The notes: generated from the sequence alone by a model not told the origin. Numbered from the stretch's first letter, positions 1 through 9,785 are shown. The stretch: DNA of 64,000 nt from Pseudomonadota bacterium (GCA_029558635.1 JAKQEE010000052.1:62001-126000), one strand, 5' to 3'. Translations and numbers: made by a program.

Positions 1-219
1 AAAAGCTCTGTGAATCGTTCTGGTGCGTTTCCACATTCTTATAAATATTTATGCCGCACGGTCATGTAAAGTATTAATATTCACAAATTTACCTATTTCA
101 ATCTTTCCTTTTTCATTTTGAATTTCAGCGGGTTAGCTGTTGGTGCGACCGTTTAGCATTTGTCGTCTCTTGTTTTTTTCTGGACAAAGATTTGGAGGGC
201 TGATAAATCTCTGCCCGCT

Positions 220-1764
220 ATGCACAACGACGAAAGAACACGTGGCATGCGACCTGCTGTTTTGGCTGTCGTATGTCTCTTGAGCGGTGTGGTGTGTGGA
301 GCTGCAAATGTCGGTTCGACGACGGTGGGAGATATTGTCCTCCCTCTCAAGAAACCGGACCTGATCCGCAAGGATAATGCGGAGAGGTCATTACAGGCAG
401 CCACAGAACCGTCCACTTCCGAAACCGAGATTACCCTGCCGGAGGAGCTTCCGGCAGAGGCCAGTCTGTCTGGCGGCTATCATCTGGTCACCAAGGCGGT
501 GCGCGCTCAATTGCGCCAAGGCCGCCCAACCTATGCCCTCAAGCTTCTGGCAAAAGATCCGGTGGCCCAAAAACTCAAAAATTCCGAATTCGACCGTATC
601 AAGGCCCAGATCGCCCAGTCCTATCTGATCGAAGGTAAAATCGACCGTGCCGCGCAGGTGGCTGAAGAAGTTGTCAAGCGTTCCGGAAAATCTGTACCTC
701 TGGCGGGCTGGGTTGCCGGACAGGCGGCTTGGCGTCAGGGCGATTATGGACGTTCCGCCGATATGTTTGCTTTGACCGCACGGTCCAAGGTGTCGTCGGC
801 GTGGCTGGTGTCCGGTGCTTCGTTCTGGGCTGCCCGCGCCTCTTTTAAAGCCGGACGGTTTGAAGAGGTTCATCACTGGCATGAAAAAGCTGCCGCCTAT
901 CCGCGCACGTTCTACGGTCTGGTGGCACTTAAGGCACTAGGGCGCGGCTATGAGTTTAACTGGGATCAACCGGATCTCGGTTTTTCCGATAGGGACGCTC
1001 TCGATAAATCTCCCGCCATTCAGGATGCTTTGCGTCTGGCCAAGGGCGGGCGCGTGTCGGGGGCCATTACCGCTTTGGCAAAATCGGGATGGCTTTCCAC
1101 CAATGACAAGCGCGAAGTTCTGCTGGCTTATATGATCCAGAAGAAGGTTCCGTCGCTGGTGCTGTATCTGGCGCGCAAAACCAAAAATTCCGAGGGCCGT
1201 TTCTATGATCTGGCCCTTTATCCTGAAAGCCCGTGGGAGCCGCATTCGGGTTACAAGGTGGACAAGGCCATCGTTCATGCACTGATCCGCCAAGAGTCGC
1301 GTTTCAATCCCCATGCGACCAGCCATCTGGGGGCCACAGGTTTGATGCAGCTTTTACCATCCACTGCCAAATTTGTCGCTGGCAGTGAAGAGATTGCGCT
1401 CACCGATCCCAAAACCAATATCGAAATTGGTCAGAAATATGTCGGGCAATTGCTCCGTGATCCGTCAGTTAACAACGATCTGTTCAAGCTGGCAGTTGCT
1501 TATAATGCCGGTCCGGGCAATCTGGCCAAGTGGAAGAAAAAACTGAATAACATGGACGATCCGTTGTTGTTTATCGAAAGCATCCCGTCGGGCGAAACCC
1601 GCGCCTTTGTCGAGCGGGTGATGGTCAATTACTGGATCTACCGGATGCGTATGGGCCAAGACTCGCCGTCGCTCGATATGGTGGCATCGCTCGACAAGGC
1701 AGACGGCATCCAAGTGGCTAGTGCGATCAGTTCCAATCTTGTCGCGATGGCTATGGGCCGTTAA
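220..1764 (+). CDS. slt: Soluble lytic murein transglycosylase (SLT domain, periplasmic)
   Basis: SLT motif 'ALIRQESRFNPHATSHLGATGLMQLLPSTAKFVA' and 'AYNAGPGNLAKW'; N-terminal hydrophobic signal; start codon uncertain (ORF opens at 160). Confidence 0.9.
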   Translation: MHNDERTRGMRPAVLAVVCLLSGVVCGAANVGSTTVGDIVLPLKKPDLIRKDNAERSLQAATEPSTSETEITLPEELPAEASLSGGYHLVTKAVRAQLRQGRPTYALKLLAKDPVAQKLKNSEFDRIKAQIAQSYLIEGKIDRAAQVAEEVVKRSGKSVPLAGWVAGQAAWRQGDYGRSADMFALTARSKVSSAWLVSGASFWAARASFKAGRFEEVHHWHEKAAAYPRTFYGLVALKALGRGYEFNWDQPDLGFSDRDALDKSPAIQDALRLAKGGRVSGAITALAKSGWLSTNDKREVLLAYMIQKKVPSLVLYLARKTKNSEGRFYDLALYPESPWEPHSGYKVDKAIVHALIRQESRFNPHATSHLGATGLMQLLPSTAKFVAGSEEIALTDPKTNIEIGQKYVGQLLRDPSVNNDLFKLAVAYNAGPGNLAKWKKKLNNMDDPLLFIESIPSGETRAFVERVMVNYWIYRMRMGQDSPSLDMVASLDKADGIQVASAISSNLVAMAMGR

Positions 1765-2529
1765 TCAGAGCAAATCCAGCATTTTTGAATGAAGCGCAGG
1801 ATCGCCGCAGGCGAGAAGCGTTGGGTCGCCGTGCAGTGTTTTGGGGTGGCCTTGCCAGTCGGTGATTTTTCCGCCTGCGCCTTCGATAATCGGAACAAGG
1901 GCAATAAAATCATAGATGCCCAGTTGGTCTTCGACGATCACATCGATAAATCCGTTTGCCATCAATCCGTAGAAATAACAATCGCCTTGAAAGACCGGAT
2001 AACGTGTGGCCTGTTCGATACGGGTGAAACGGTTTTTGTCACTATCAGAGATTTGCGAGGGTGAGCCAGTGCCAAAGATCGCCTGTTTCAATTCGGGGCA
2101 GGGGCAGCAGGTGACAGGTTTACCGTTATAGAGTGTCGGTTGTCTTTGTTGTCCGACCCAGCGTTGGTTCAGGATGGGTTGGTCGATGATGCCGAGAATT
2201 GGAGTCTCATCCCGGCATAGGCCGATCAGTGTGCCGAAGGTCGGGCGGCCAATGGTGAATGATTTCGTACCGTCGATCGGGTCGATAACCCATGTCAGGC
2301 CGTTTTTGGTTTCTTTTGTCCCGAATTCTTCGCCCAAGATACCGTCGTCGGGGCGTTCCGTTTCGATGATGGTGCGCAGAGTTTTTTCTATTTCCTTATC
2401 GGCGCGAGTGACGGGTGTATCATCACTTTTGCATTCAATATCGAGCGGAGTGCCGAAATACTTGCGCGCAATCTCTCCGGCAGCGTCGGCGAGTTCAAGG
2501 GCAAAGGGGAGTATGGTGTTAGTCGTCAT
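1765..2529 (-). CDS. hisN: Inositol monophosphatase family, HisN-type histidinol-phosphatase
   Basis: Motifs 'GILGEEFG', 'WVIDPIDGTKSF', 'GAGGKITDW'. Confidence 0.8.
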   Translation of the reverse strand: MTTNTILPFALELADAAGEIARKYFGTPLDIECKSDDTPVTRADKEIEKTLRTIIETERPDDGILGEEFGTKETKNGLTWVIDPIDGTKSFTIGRPTFGTLIGLCRDETPILGIIDQPILNQRWVGQQRQPTLYNGKPVTCCPCPELKQAIFGTGSPSQISDSDKNRFTRIEQATRYPVFQGDCYFYGLMANGFIDVIVEDQLGIYDFIALVPIIEGAGGKITDWQGHPKTLHGDPTLLACGDPALHSKMLDLL

Positions 2530-2573
2530 GTCCTATTTATAGGAGAGGATGGTCCTGCTTGCTATGCAAAAAT

Positions 2574-2601
2574 AAAACGCCGGAATATTCCGGCGTTTTT
2601 T
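2574..2601 (-). terminator. Intrinsic terminator for the 2604-3563 gene
   Basis: Perfect palindrome aaaacgccggaatattccggcgtttt with flanking A/T runs. Confidence 0.8.
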
Positions 2602-2603
2602 GT

Positions 2604-3563
2604 TTAGTGAAGGTGAGGGGCTTCTTCGGCTCCGGTTTGGGGAAGTCGCCATTTCCCGATGTAGGATGCGTGCAGTTCTTTTTCACGTGCGTGGGTTTTA
2701 GAGTAATGATCCATTGCTTTTTTGTATTCCAGATCGGGATTAATATCGGAATCAAGCATGGTGTTGAAACCACCCCGTTTTGCAATGTCGTAATTCATAG
2801 CGCGTCTTAAGGACTCCAGTGCGGGTGCAAGAGTTGTACAAAGTCCGGCAAGAATGTTCATGTGGTTGGATAGCGCTCCGGCAGTTTTTCCGATTTTATG
2901 GGCGCTTGTTTTTAGGTGGCGTTCGAGATCGCGCACTTGTTTGGGGCCAGTGGCCATTTCCATTTCTTTGTGGCCGATCTGTACTTCAGCCAACATAGCC
3001 TCTTCACCGTTTTGAACCAGCCAGTGCATTTTCAAGGCGCGGTGACCACCCTCGGGACAAGGGCGACGAAACTGGTCTTTGTGTGCCTTCACCATAATTC
3101 CTGTTGGGGGATCATCGGCAAGAAGGGCGTTTCTTAAAATGGCAGCCTCTTGTGGGGTGCTGATCAAAATCTGGCACCGAATGTAGTCACAAATTCGCGC
3201 GGGGTTCTGATTAATGTTGTGGTCCAGAAGTTTGCGTTCAGAAGATTTTCTTCCTTTCAGGAAACGAATATCATCAGGGTTTGCTTCAAGCTCTTCAATC
3301 AGGGCGGGCAAGTCTTCGAGTCTGTATTCTCTTCCCTGGTCATCCTTCAGGCGTGCGGTGGGAACCAATAACAGAAGTTTTTCCGCATCCCGCAACATTT
3401 CGACACGAAGCCTGCGGCCCGAATCGCGGTATCCGTCCGTGGCTTTAATTGTTGGTTGTGTATCGGTATCCCAGTTCCATTCCCATGGAACACCCTCGGG
3501 TGGCGCCAGAGCAGCGCGGTCGAATTTGGCTGTCGTTTCGGAAATTTTCTTGGAGTTAGTCAC
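2604..3563 (-). CDS. Hypothetical protein with divergent RelA/SpoT nucleotidyltransferase-like domain
   Basis: 'ICDYIRCQILIST' followed by 'KAHKDQFRRPCPEGGHRALKMHWLVQNGEEAMLAEVQIGHKEME', resembling the RSH synthetase 'KDY...P...GYRSLH...EVQIR' pattern. Confidence 0.6.
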   Translation of the reverse strand: MTNSKKISETTAKFDRAALAPPEGVPWEWNWDTDTQPTIKATDGYRDSGRRLRVEMLRDAEKLLLLVPTARLKDDQGREYRLEDLPALIEELEANPDDIRFLKGRKSSERKLLDHNINQNPARICDYIRCQILISTPQEAAILRNALLADDPPTGIMVKAHKDQFRRPCPEGGHRALKMHWLVQNGEEAMLAEVQIGHKEMEMATGPKQVRDLERHLKTSAHKIGKTAGALSNHMNILAGLCTTLAPALESLRRAMNYDIAKRGGFNTMLDSDINPDLEYKKAMDHYSKTHAREKELHASYIGKWRLPQTGAEEAPHLH

Positions 3564-3713
3564 TTTCTTGAATTTTTCCCTGATTTAATCTTTTCTCTTT
3601 ATTATAGAAATTGTACGCGTTGTTTCTTGAATTCGTCAATGTTTTTTCAAACTTAACCTTTAGATTTTGCGCCGTTTTTTGCTCAAGTCAAGCAGATTAT
3701 GTGTAATTTAATT

Positions 3714-3742
3714 ACAAGCTGTGCGTAAAACGCATAGCTTGT
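3714..3742. other. Intergenic hairpin
   Basis: acaagctgtgcg-taaaa-cgcatagcttgt, 12-bp stem with one G/T mismatch, no T tract. Confidence 0.5.
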
Positions 3743-3828
3743 GCGGGAGCGGGAATTGGGCTTGTCTTTTCGAGGGGGACTCCTTATAAGCGGGGCAGTT
3801 TCAAACGATTTAAAGAGAGATTTTATCT

Positions 3829-4251
3829 ATGACCACGCAACGTACTTTTTCGATCATCAAACCCGATGCGACCCGTCGTAACCTGACCGGTGCTATCAAC
3901 GCCCGTTTTGAAGAAAACGGCTTGCGCATCGTCGCCCAGAAACGCATCCAGATGACCGAAACCCAAGCCAAGAAATTCTATGAAGTTCATGCGGCCCGTC
4001 CATTCTATAACGATCTGGTCAGCTTTATGATTTCCGGTCCGGTTGTCGTTCAGGTTCTGGAAGGCGAAAACGCCGTGGCCAAAAACCGCGAGATCATGGG
4101 GGCCACCAATCCTGCTGACGCTGCTGCCGGTACGATCCGCAAGGATTTCGCAGAGAGCATCGAAGCCAACTCGGTTCACGGGTCGGATAGCGCTGAAAAT
4201 GCCGCAATTGAGATTGCTTACTTCTTTAGTGGGACCGAAATCGTCGGCTAG
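3829..4251 (+). CDS. ndk: Nucleoside diphosphate kinase
   Basis: '[15 protein letters not shown]'-type start, '[18 protein letters not shown]' active-site motif. Confidence 0.97.
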   Translation: MTTQRTFSIIKPDATRRNLTGAINARFEENGLRIVAQKRIQMTETQAKKFYEVHAARPFYNDLVSFMISGPVVVQVLEGENAVAKNREIMGATNPADAAAGTIRKDFAESIEANSVHGSDSAENAAIEIAYFFSGTEIVG

Positions 4252-4282
4252 GCCGTCGATTTTTTAACATAAAGTTTGACGG

Positions 4283-4311
4283 GGGATGGCTCTTTGAGCT
4301 ATCCCTTTTTC
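4283..4311 (+). terminator. Intrinsic terminator of ndk
   Basis: gggatggctctttgagctatccc followed by ttttt. Confidence 0.75.
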
Positions 4312-4351
4312 TATTAATCAAAAAATAAAAATCTGTTTGTCGAGGTGTGTG

Positions 4352-4717
4352 ATGTCGGAAGAGCTTTATCGAGCGAAAGCGCGATTGGAAGATGCCAAGC
4401 GGTACTGGCGCTATGTGCGCTGTGATGCTTTGCCTAGAGGACGTATGGCACTTTCGAGTTTTTCTGCCGCGGCTTCCTATATGGTTCCATCAGATACGTT
4501 GAAAGTTGTTTTCGGAGCTGTGGCCGTTCTTTCCGGAGCCAGCGCTGCAAAAGAGTATTTTATCCGCGATACATGGCATATGAGCGGTCTTTCACGGACT
4601 TTGGGGGCTGCAAAAATTCTTCGTGAGGCGAAGAGTGCTCTTAATAATCTCGAAGAAAACAACAGAGAGCATCCAGCGAGCGATAAAAGCGAGTTGTTTA
4701 AGTCTCCCTTACCTTGA
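4352..4717 (+). CDS. Hypothetical protein
   Basis: 121-aa ORF between ndk and the convergent gene; no recognised motif. Confidence 0.6.
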   Translation: MSEELYRAKARLEDAKRYWRYVRCDALPRGRMALSSFSAAASYMVPSDTLKVVFGAVAVLSGASAAKEYFIRDTWHMSGLSRTLGAAKILREAKSALNNLEENNREHPASDKSELFKSPLP

Positions 4718-4723
4718 AAAATT

Positions 4724-5233
4724 TCAGGTGATGATGTTTTGCAGGTAGCTGCGGATATCGTAGCCTTTGAAATCCATTGCGCCTGTGCGGATTTCCATCC
4801 CACGTGATGCCATGTTCGAGAGTGCGTCCGCCAAGGGCATGAACTCTCTGGTTCTTTTGCGGTGCTCGATGCCGGAAAAATGGCCGACAAGCGAGTCATT
4901 GTTGTTTTTGGCGGGGCGTGCGTTTCCGGAGTTTTCCTTCAGATGCCTTTTGACCAAATCTCCCACGACGCGGATACAATCGCTGAATAATATCACACTG
5001 GATTCTGAAAGTTCAATCTGACCCGTTTTGGGGAGGTGAGCGGCCAGATACCCTCCGAAGCGGACGGCCTCTTTCTCGGCATTCAGTGCGCGTCTGCCAT
5101 AGTCGCCGTCAAGGGACAGCGGACGGGAGTAAAGCTGGATCTTTGCCGCCTCTTCAAAATATATAACGCAGCCCAGTCCGGATGATCCATCCGGTTTCGC
5201 GCAGCCATCTGTGTAGAATAGAATTCTTCCCAT
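4724..5233 (-). CDS. RNase H-like fold protein
   Basis: 'FYTDGCAKPDGSSGLGCVIYF', 'NAEKEAV', 'VILFSDCIRVV', 'PLADALSNMA' match the order of RNase H/RVT_3 acidic motifs. Confidence 0.6.
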   Translation of the reverse strand: MGRILFYTDGCAKPDGSSGLGCVIYFEEAAKIQLYSRPLSLDGDYGRRALNAEKEAVRFGGYLAAHLPKTGQIELSESSVILFSDCIRVVGDLVKRHLKENSGNARPAKNNNDSLVGHFSGIEHRKRTREFMPLADALSNMASRGMEIRTGAMDFKGYDIRSYLQNIIT

Positions 5234-5311
5234 AATGCGAGATTATTGCATGATTATGAAAATAATAGCAAGTTTTTTGATTAGGGTTTATCTTGAGGCC
5301 TTTATGCGAAA

Positions 5312-5331
5312 GCGGCCCCCGTCGGGGCCGC
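5312..5331 (-). terminator. Hairpin downstream of pntB
   Basis: gcggcccccgtcggggccgc; only a short T run on the minus strand. Confidence 0.5.
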
Positions 5332-5356
5332 CTTAACGGGGGAAGTATGCCAGTAT

Positions 5357-6751
5357 TTAAGCTTCCATCGCCTTGACGATTTCTTCGGTCATTTTCTTGG
5401 CGTCGCCCAAGAGCATCAGCGTATTGTCCGCAAAGAAAAGCGGGTTATCGACACCGGCATAACCAGAGCCCATCGAGCGTTTCACAAACAGAACCGTTTT
5501 CGCGCGTTCAACGTCCAAGACCGGCATGCCGTAAATCGGCGATGACGAGTCGTTACGGGCGGCGGGGTTGGTGATGTCGTTCGCACCGATCACATAGGCC
5601 ACGTCGGCTTGAGCGAAGTCGCGGTTGATGTCCTCAAGTTCAAACACTTCATCATACGGGACGTTGGCTTCGGCCAAGAGCACGTTCATGTGGCCGGGCA
5701 TACGGCCCGCGACAGGGTGGATCGCGTATTTGACTTCGACGCCGTGGGATTTGAGCGTGTCCGCCATTTCGCGCAGGACGTGTTGGGCCTGTGCCACCGC
5801 CATCCCGTAACCGGGGACGATGATAACTTTGGCGGCGTTTTTCATGATGAAAGCTGCGTCTTCGGCGGAACCGATCTTTGCGGCTTTGTCTGAGTAGTCT
5901 GCTCCAGCGGCGCTTGACGAGCCTTCGGCGCCGAAGCCCCCTAAGATCACGTTGAGGAAGGAGCGGTTCATGCCCTTGCACATGATATAAGAAAGGATTG
6001 CGCCCGACGCCCCGACCAATGCACCCGTGATAATCAGAAGCGGGTTTTGAAGCGTGAAGCCGATACCTGCCGCGGCCCAACCGGAATAGGAGTTGAGCAT
6101 TGAGACGATCACCGGCATATCCGCGCCGCCAATCGGAATGATGAGCAACACGCCGAGTGCCAGAGAGAGGAAGATGATTGTCCAGAAGACCGAGACGCTT
6201 CCGGTGATGCAGAGCAGGACGATTAGAGCGATCAGGCCAAGACCTAATGCGGCGTTGAACATATGTTGTCCGGCAAAGGTGACGGGCTTACCAGAGATCA
6301 CGCCCTGAAGCTTGCCCCATGCGATGATGGACCCCGTAAAGGTGATGGCCCCGATTGCGACACCCAGCGACATTTCGATGAGAGACGACATATGAATGTC
6401 GCCCAGCGTGCCGATGCCGTAGGCTTCGGGATTGTGGAACGCGGCCACGGCCACGCATACGGCCGCGAGGCCCACGAGCGAGTGGAAGGCCGCAACCAAT
6501 TGGGGGAGGGCCGTCATCTGGATTTTCACGGCGGTGACTGCGCCGATGGTTCCACCGACGATGATACCCGCGATAATCAGTCCGTAAGATTGAACGGCGG
6601 GCGTGGCGAGCGTGGTGGCCACGGCCAGACCCATGCCGATCATGCCGAAATTCAATCCCTGACGGGCGCTTTCGGGGTGGGACAATCCGCGCAGGGCCAA
6701 GATAAACAGCACAGAGGAGGCGAGATAAAGAAGCGGTGCAAATTCGGTCAT
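5357..6751 (-). CDS. pntB: NAD(P) transhydrogenase subunit beta
   Basis: Multi-TM N-terminus and C-terminal 'VIIVPGYGMAVAQAQH', 'HPVAGRMPGHMNVLLAEA'. Confidence 0.96.
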   Translation of the reverse strand: MTEFAPLLYLASSVLFILALRGLSHPESARQGLNFGMIGMGLAVATTLATPAVQSYGLIIAGIIVGGTIGAVTAVKIQMTALPQLVAAFHSLVGLAAVCVAVAAFHNPEAYGIGTLGDIHMSSLIEMSLGVAIGAITFTGSIIAWGKLQGVISGKPVTFAGQHMFNAALGLGLIALIVLLCITGSVSVFWTIIFLSLALGVLLIIPIGGADMPVIVSMLNSYSGWAAAGIGFTLQNPLLIITGALVGASGAILSYIMCKGMNRSFLNVILGGFGAEGSSSAAGADYSDKAAKIGSAEDAAFIMKNAAKVIIVPGYGMAVAQAQHVLREMADTLKSHGVEVKYAIHPVAGRMPGHMNVLLAEANVPYDEVFELEDINRDFAQADVAYVIGANDITNPAARNDSSSPIYGMPVLDVERAKTVLFVKRSMGSGYAGVDNPLFFADNTLMLLGDAKKMTEEIVKAMEA

Positions 6752-6769
6752 TTTTTTGTCTTTCTTCTT

Positions 6770-7180
6770 TTAAGCTTTTTTCTTGAACATCGCGAGCATG
6801 CGGCGGGTCACGATAAAGCCGCCGAAGATGTTGATCGATACCAGTACCACGGCGAGGAAGCCCATGATCTTCGAGAAGCTGGTGTCTTGCGGACCTGCGG
6901 CAATCAGGGCGCCGACGATAATCACCGACGAGATTGCGTTGGTAATCGCCATGAGCGGCGAGTGGAGAGCAGGGGTCACGCGCCAGACGACGTAGTAGCC
7001 GACGAAGCAGGCGAGAACGAAAATCGTCAGGCCCATGGTCAGGAAGTCGCCGCCATGTCCGGTGGCGAAGCTGAAGGACGTCACGTCGTTGGCCAGACGG
7101 TCGGCCTGTGCCGAGAGTTGCTGGGCCATGCTCGACATTTGATGAGCCTGATTGGCGATGGTGCTTTGTGGATCTGCCAT
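6770..7180 (-). CDS. pntA2: NAD(P) transhydrogenase subunit alpha, part 2 (membrane)
   Basis: '[34 protein letters not shown]'. Confidence 0.93.
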   Translation of the reverse strand: MADPQSTIANQAHQMSSMAQQLSAQADRLANDVTSFSFATGHGGDFLTMGLTIFVLACFVGYYVVWRVTPALHSPLMAITNAISSVIIVGALIAAGPQDTSFSKIMGFLAVVLVSINIFGGFIVTRRMLAMFKKKA

Positions 7181-7199
7181 TTTGAAACCTCTTTAGTCT

Positions 7200-8324
7200 C
7201 TATTGGAAATTGGGGTGGATGATCTGGCCGTCTTTGGTCAGAACGGTGGATTTAACAATGTCGTCTTCCATGTTGAGTTCGATTGCGCCTTCTTTGTTCA
7301 TCAGAATGCCGATGAGGTTCAGAAGATTGCGCGCATATAGGGCCGAGGCGTCCGTTGCAATCCGTGACGGAATGTTACGCAGGCCCATGATTTTGACGCC
7401 GTTCACTTCGACGATTTCGCCCGCCTTCGACAGGGCGCAGTTGCCGCCCATTTCAACCGCAAGGTCAACAATGACCGAGCCGGGTTTCATGGAGCGAACC
7501 ATTTCTTCGGTGATGAGTTTCGGCGCGGGGCGTCCGGGGATCAGTGCGGTGGTGATGACAATATCTTGTTTCACCAATGTTTCGGCGACGAGCTTCGCTT
7601 GTTTTTGTTTGAAGTCGTCGGACATTTCCTTGGCGTAGCCGCCCGCGGTTTCGGCCTGTTTGACTTCGTCGCTCTCAACCATCACGAAGGAAGCACCCAA
7701 GGATTGCACCTGTTCTTTCGCGGCGGGGCGAACGTCGGTGGCCGAGACAATCGCGCCCAGACGTTTGGCGGTGGCGATGGCCTGAAGTCCCGCGACGCCT
7801 GCGCCCATCACGAAGACGCGTGCGGGCGGAACCGTTCCGGCGGCGGTCATCATCATCGGGAAGGCTTTGGTGTAAGTGGCGGCGGCGTCGAGCACGGCTT
7901 TGTATCCGGCCAAGTTCGATTGCGAGGAGAGCACATCCATCGCTTGTGCACGCGTGATACGGGGCACGAGTTCCATCGCAATCGCCGTCACGTTTTCTTT
8001 GGCGTAATTTTCAAGACGGGCTTTATCGCCGTAGGGAGCAAGAAGGCCGATCAGCAGCGCGTCTTTTTTCATGTCGGGAAGTGACACAGGAGACTGGACG
8101 CAGAGAATGATGTCGGCGTCTTTTGCTGCTTTGTTATTGTCGGACGCTAAAGTTGCGCCAGCCGATTCATAATCGGCGTCGGGGTAGGACGCGGCAGTTC
8201 CCGCTCCGCTCACAATGGTTACGGAGAAGCCTTTGCCCAAATATTTTTTGACCATTTCGGGGGTCGCGGCGACACGCGCTTCGAATTCAGCAGTTTCTTT
8301 CAATACGGCGATCTTTATAGCCAT
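7200..8324 (-). CDS. pntA1: NAD(P) transhydrogenase subunit alpha, part 1
   Basis: 'VFVMGAGVAGLQAIATAKRLGAIVSATDVRP', 'TALIPGRPAPKLI'. Confidence 0.95.
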   Translation of the reverse strand: MAIKIAVLKETAEFEARVAATPEMVKKYLGKGFSVTIVSGAGTAASYPDADYESAGATLASDNNKAAKDADIILCVQSPVSLPDMKKDALLIGLLAPYGDKARLENYAKENVTAIAMELVPRITRAQAMDVLSSQSNLAGYKAVLDAAATYTKAFPMMMTAAGTVPPARVFVMGAGVAGLQAIATAKRLGAIVSATDVRPAAKEQVQSLGASFVMVESDEVKQAETAGGYAKEMSDDFKQKQAKLVAETLVKQDIVITTALIPGRPAPKLITEEMVRSMKPGSVIVDLAVEMGGNCALSKAGEIVEVNGVKIMGLRNIPSRIATDASALYARNLLNLIGILMNKEGAIELNMEDDIVKSTVLTKDGQIIHPNFQ

Positions 8325-8460
8325 CTTGTCCTCATTTCAGGTTTCTTTTCTGAGACGGGCAGAGTGCCTTATTCCAATCGATTTGAAAAGGCTTTAATCG
8401 TGCTTTATCAACAGGGTAGGGTTTCAGAGCTGTGCGGCTTTCAGCCGCGCATATTATGAC

Positions 8461-8506
8461 TGGATTCCCGCCTGCGCGGGGATGACAGGGGGGCGGGGAT
8501 GACAGG
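8461..8506. repeat. REP-like GC-rich palindrome with internal tandem repeat
   Basis: tggattcccgcctgcgcggggatgacagg and second copy of cggggatgacagg (8477-8489, 8494-8506); related element near 28983. Confidence 0.55.
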
Positions 8507-8531
8507 AAGAGTGAGGATAACGGAAATTCGG

Positions 8532-9380
8532 TTATTTCAGGCGGTCGCTGAAGGCGCTGATTTGCAGGAGGAGGGTGGTCAGTTCGCGTTCCGGCAGAGG
8601 TTTGGTGAAATAATAGCCCTGACCGTAGCGGCAGCCCAGTTCGCGGAGTTTCAGGGCTTCTTCTTTGTGTTCCACCCCTTCGGCAATAATGTCTATGTTC
8701 CGTTCCTTGGCGCGGCCAATAATGTCGGTAATTAAGGCCAGAGCTCCTTCGACTTTCAGCATGTCTTTCACAACAAGATGGTCGATCTTGACGGTGCTGA
8801 TTGGGAAATCATCCATGTATTTGAAGAAATCTGCTGGATCGCCCAGACCATAGTCGTCGATGGCGATTTTCAGGCCTGTTTTGCGGCACAGGCCCAGAAT
8901 CGTTTTTGAATTTTCGCGCTGGTTTTTCAGTAGGTCACCGGTGATTTCAAGTTGAACCTGGGCCGGACGCACGTCGCTTGCGCTAATCACGTTATACATT
9001 TCATCGAGGAAGCTTTCATCCGCCAGATCGCTGGGGCTGAAATTCACGCTCATATAAATATGTTCGTTGTGGCCGACGTGGCTTTCCAGACGTTTCAGCG
9101 CACGAATCGCCTCTTTCAAGGCCCATTTACTGGCCTCGACGATCAGGCCAGTCTGTTCGGCCACCGGAATGAAAATACCCGGGGAAATCATCCCGCGGTC
9201 AGGGTGGTGCCAGCGCATCAGCGTTTCAAACCCCGCAACGAGACCCGTTTTCAGGTGAACAATCGGCTGGTAATTCAAGGACAATTGGTGGTCCAGCATG
9301 GCATGCTGGAATTCTTTGGCCAGTTGGGGGGCAGGGATTTGCTCCGGCGGGATGTTTTCTGGTGAAGTTGTTGTATTCAT
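8532..9380 (-). CDS. EAL domain protein (putative c-di-GMP phosphodiesterase)
   Basis: 'GFETLMRWHHP', 'SVNFSP', 'LEIT', 'AIDDYGLG', 'VKIDH', 'IAEGVE', 'GQGYYFTKPL'. Confidence 0.9.
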   Translation of the reverse strand: MNTTTSPENIPPEQIPAPQLAKEFQHAMLDHQLSLNYQPIVHLKTGLVAGFETLMRWHHPDRGMISPGIFIPVAEQTGLIVEASKWALKEAIRALKRLESHVGHNEHIYMSVNFSPSDLADESFLDEMYNVISASDVRPAQVQLEITGDLLKNQRENSKTILGLCRKTGLKIAIDDYGLGDPADFFKYMDDFPISTVKIDHLVVKDMLKVEGALALITDIIGRAKERNIDIIAEGVEHKEEALKLRELGCRYGQGYYFTKPLPERELTTLLLQISAFSDRLK

Positions 9381-9583
9381 TGAGAAAATCCGAATTTTGA
9401 GATCGTGACCACGTTCATAAGTCTGCCTGAAAGGCCTTAGGGAAGAGTTAACACCATCGGGATTTGTGAGGAAAGCCTAAAAAATCGGGAAAAATCGGTT
9501 TTATCTCCTTGACAGGCGGGCGTTCAAACTTGTAGTGTCCGGCTTCCTAAGGAATAAGAATATTTAAGTTAAGGATTTTAGCG

Positions 9584-9709
9584 ATGAAAGTCGTCAATTC
9601 ACTCAAAACACTCAAAACCCGCGACCGTAACTGCCGCGTTGTTCGCCGCAAAGGACGCGTCTATGTCATTAACAAGAAAAACCCTCGTATGAAGGCTCGT
9701 CAGGGCTAA
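9584..9709 (+). CDS. rpmJ: 50S ribosomal protein L36
   Basis: Own translation: [41 protein letters not shown] (too short for the ORF track). Confidence 0.95.
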   Translation: MKVVNSLKTLKTRDRNCRVVRRKGRVYVINKKNPRMKARQG

Positions 9710-9785
9710 TTCCGGTTCAGGTTTCTCCGATCTGGCCTGTTGCCAGCGGACCCGAGTTTAGTGTACATCTTATAAAGCTTTGTCG

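Noticed and set aside
6263-7222. 319-aa plus-strand ORF opposite pntB/pntA2
   Set aside because: His/Gly/Asp-rich translation typical of an antisense shadow of a conserved gene; no start context.
7200-8324. Split pntA as an anomaly
   Set aside because: Three-gene pntA1-pntA2-pntB organisation is normal in Alphaproteobacteria.
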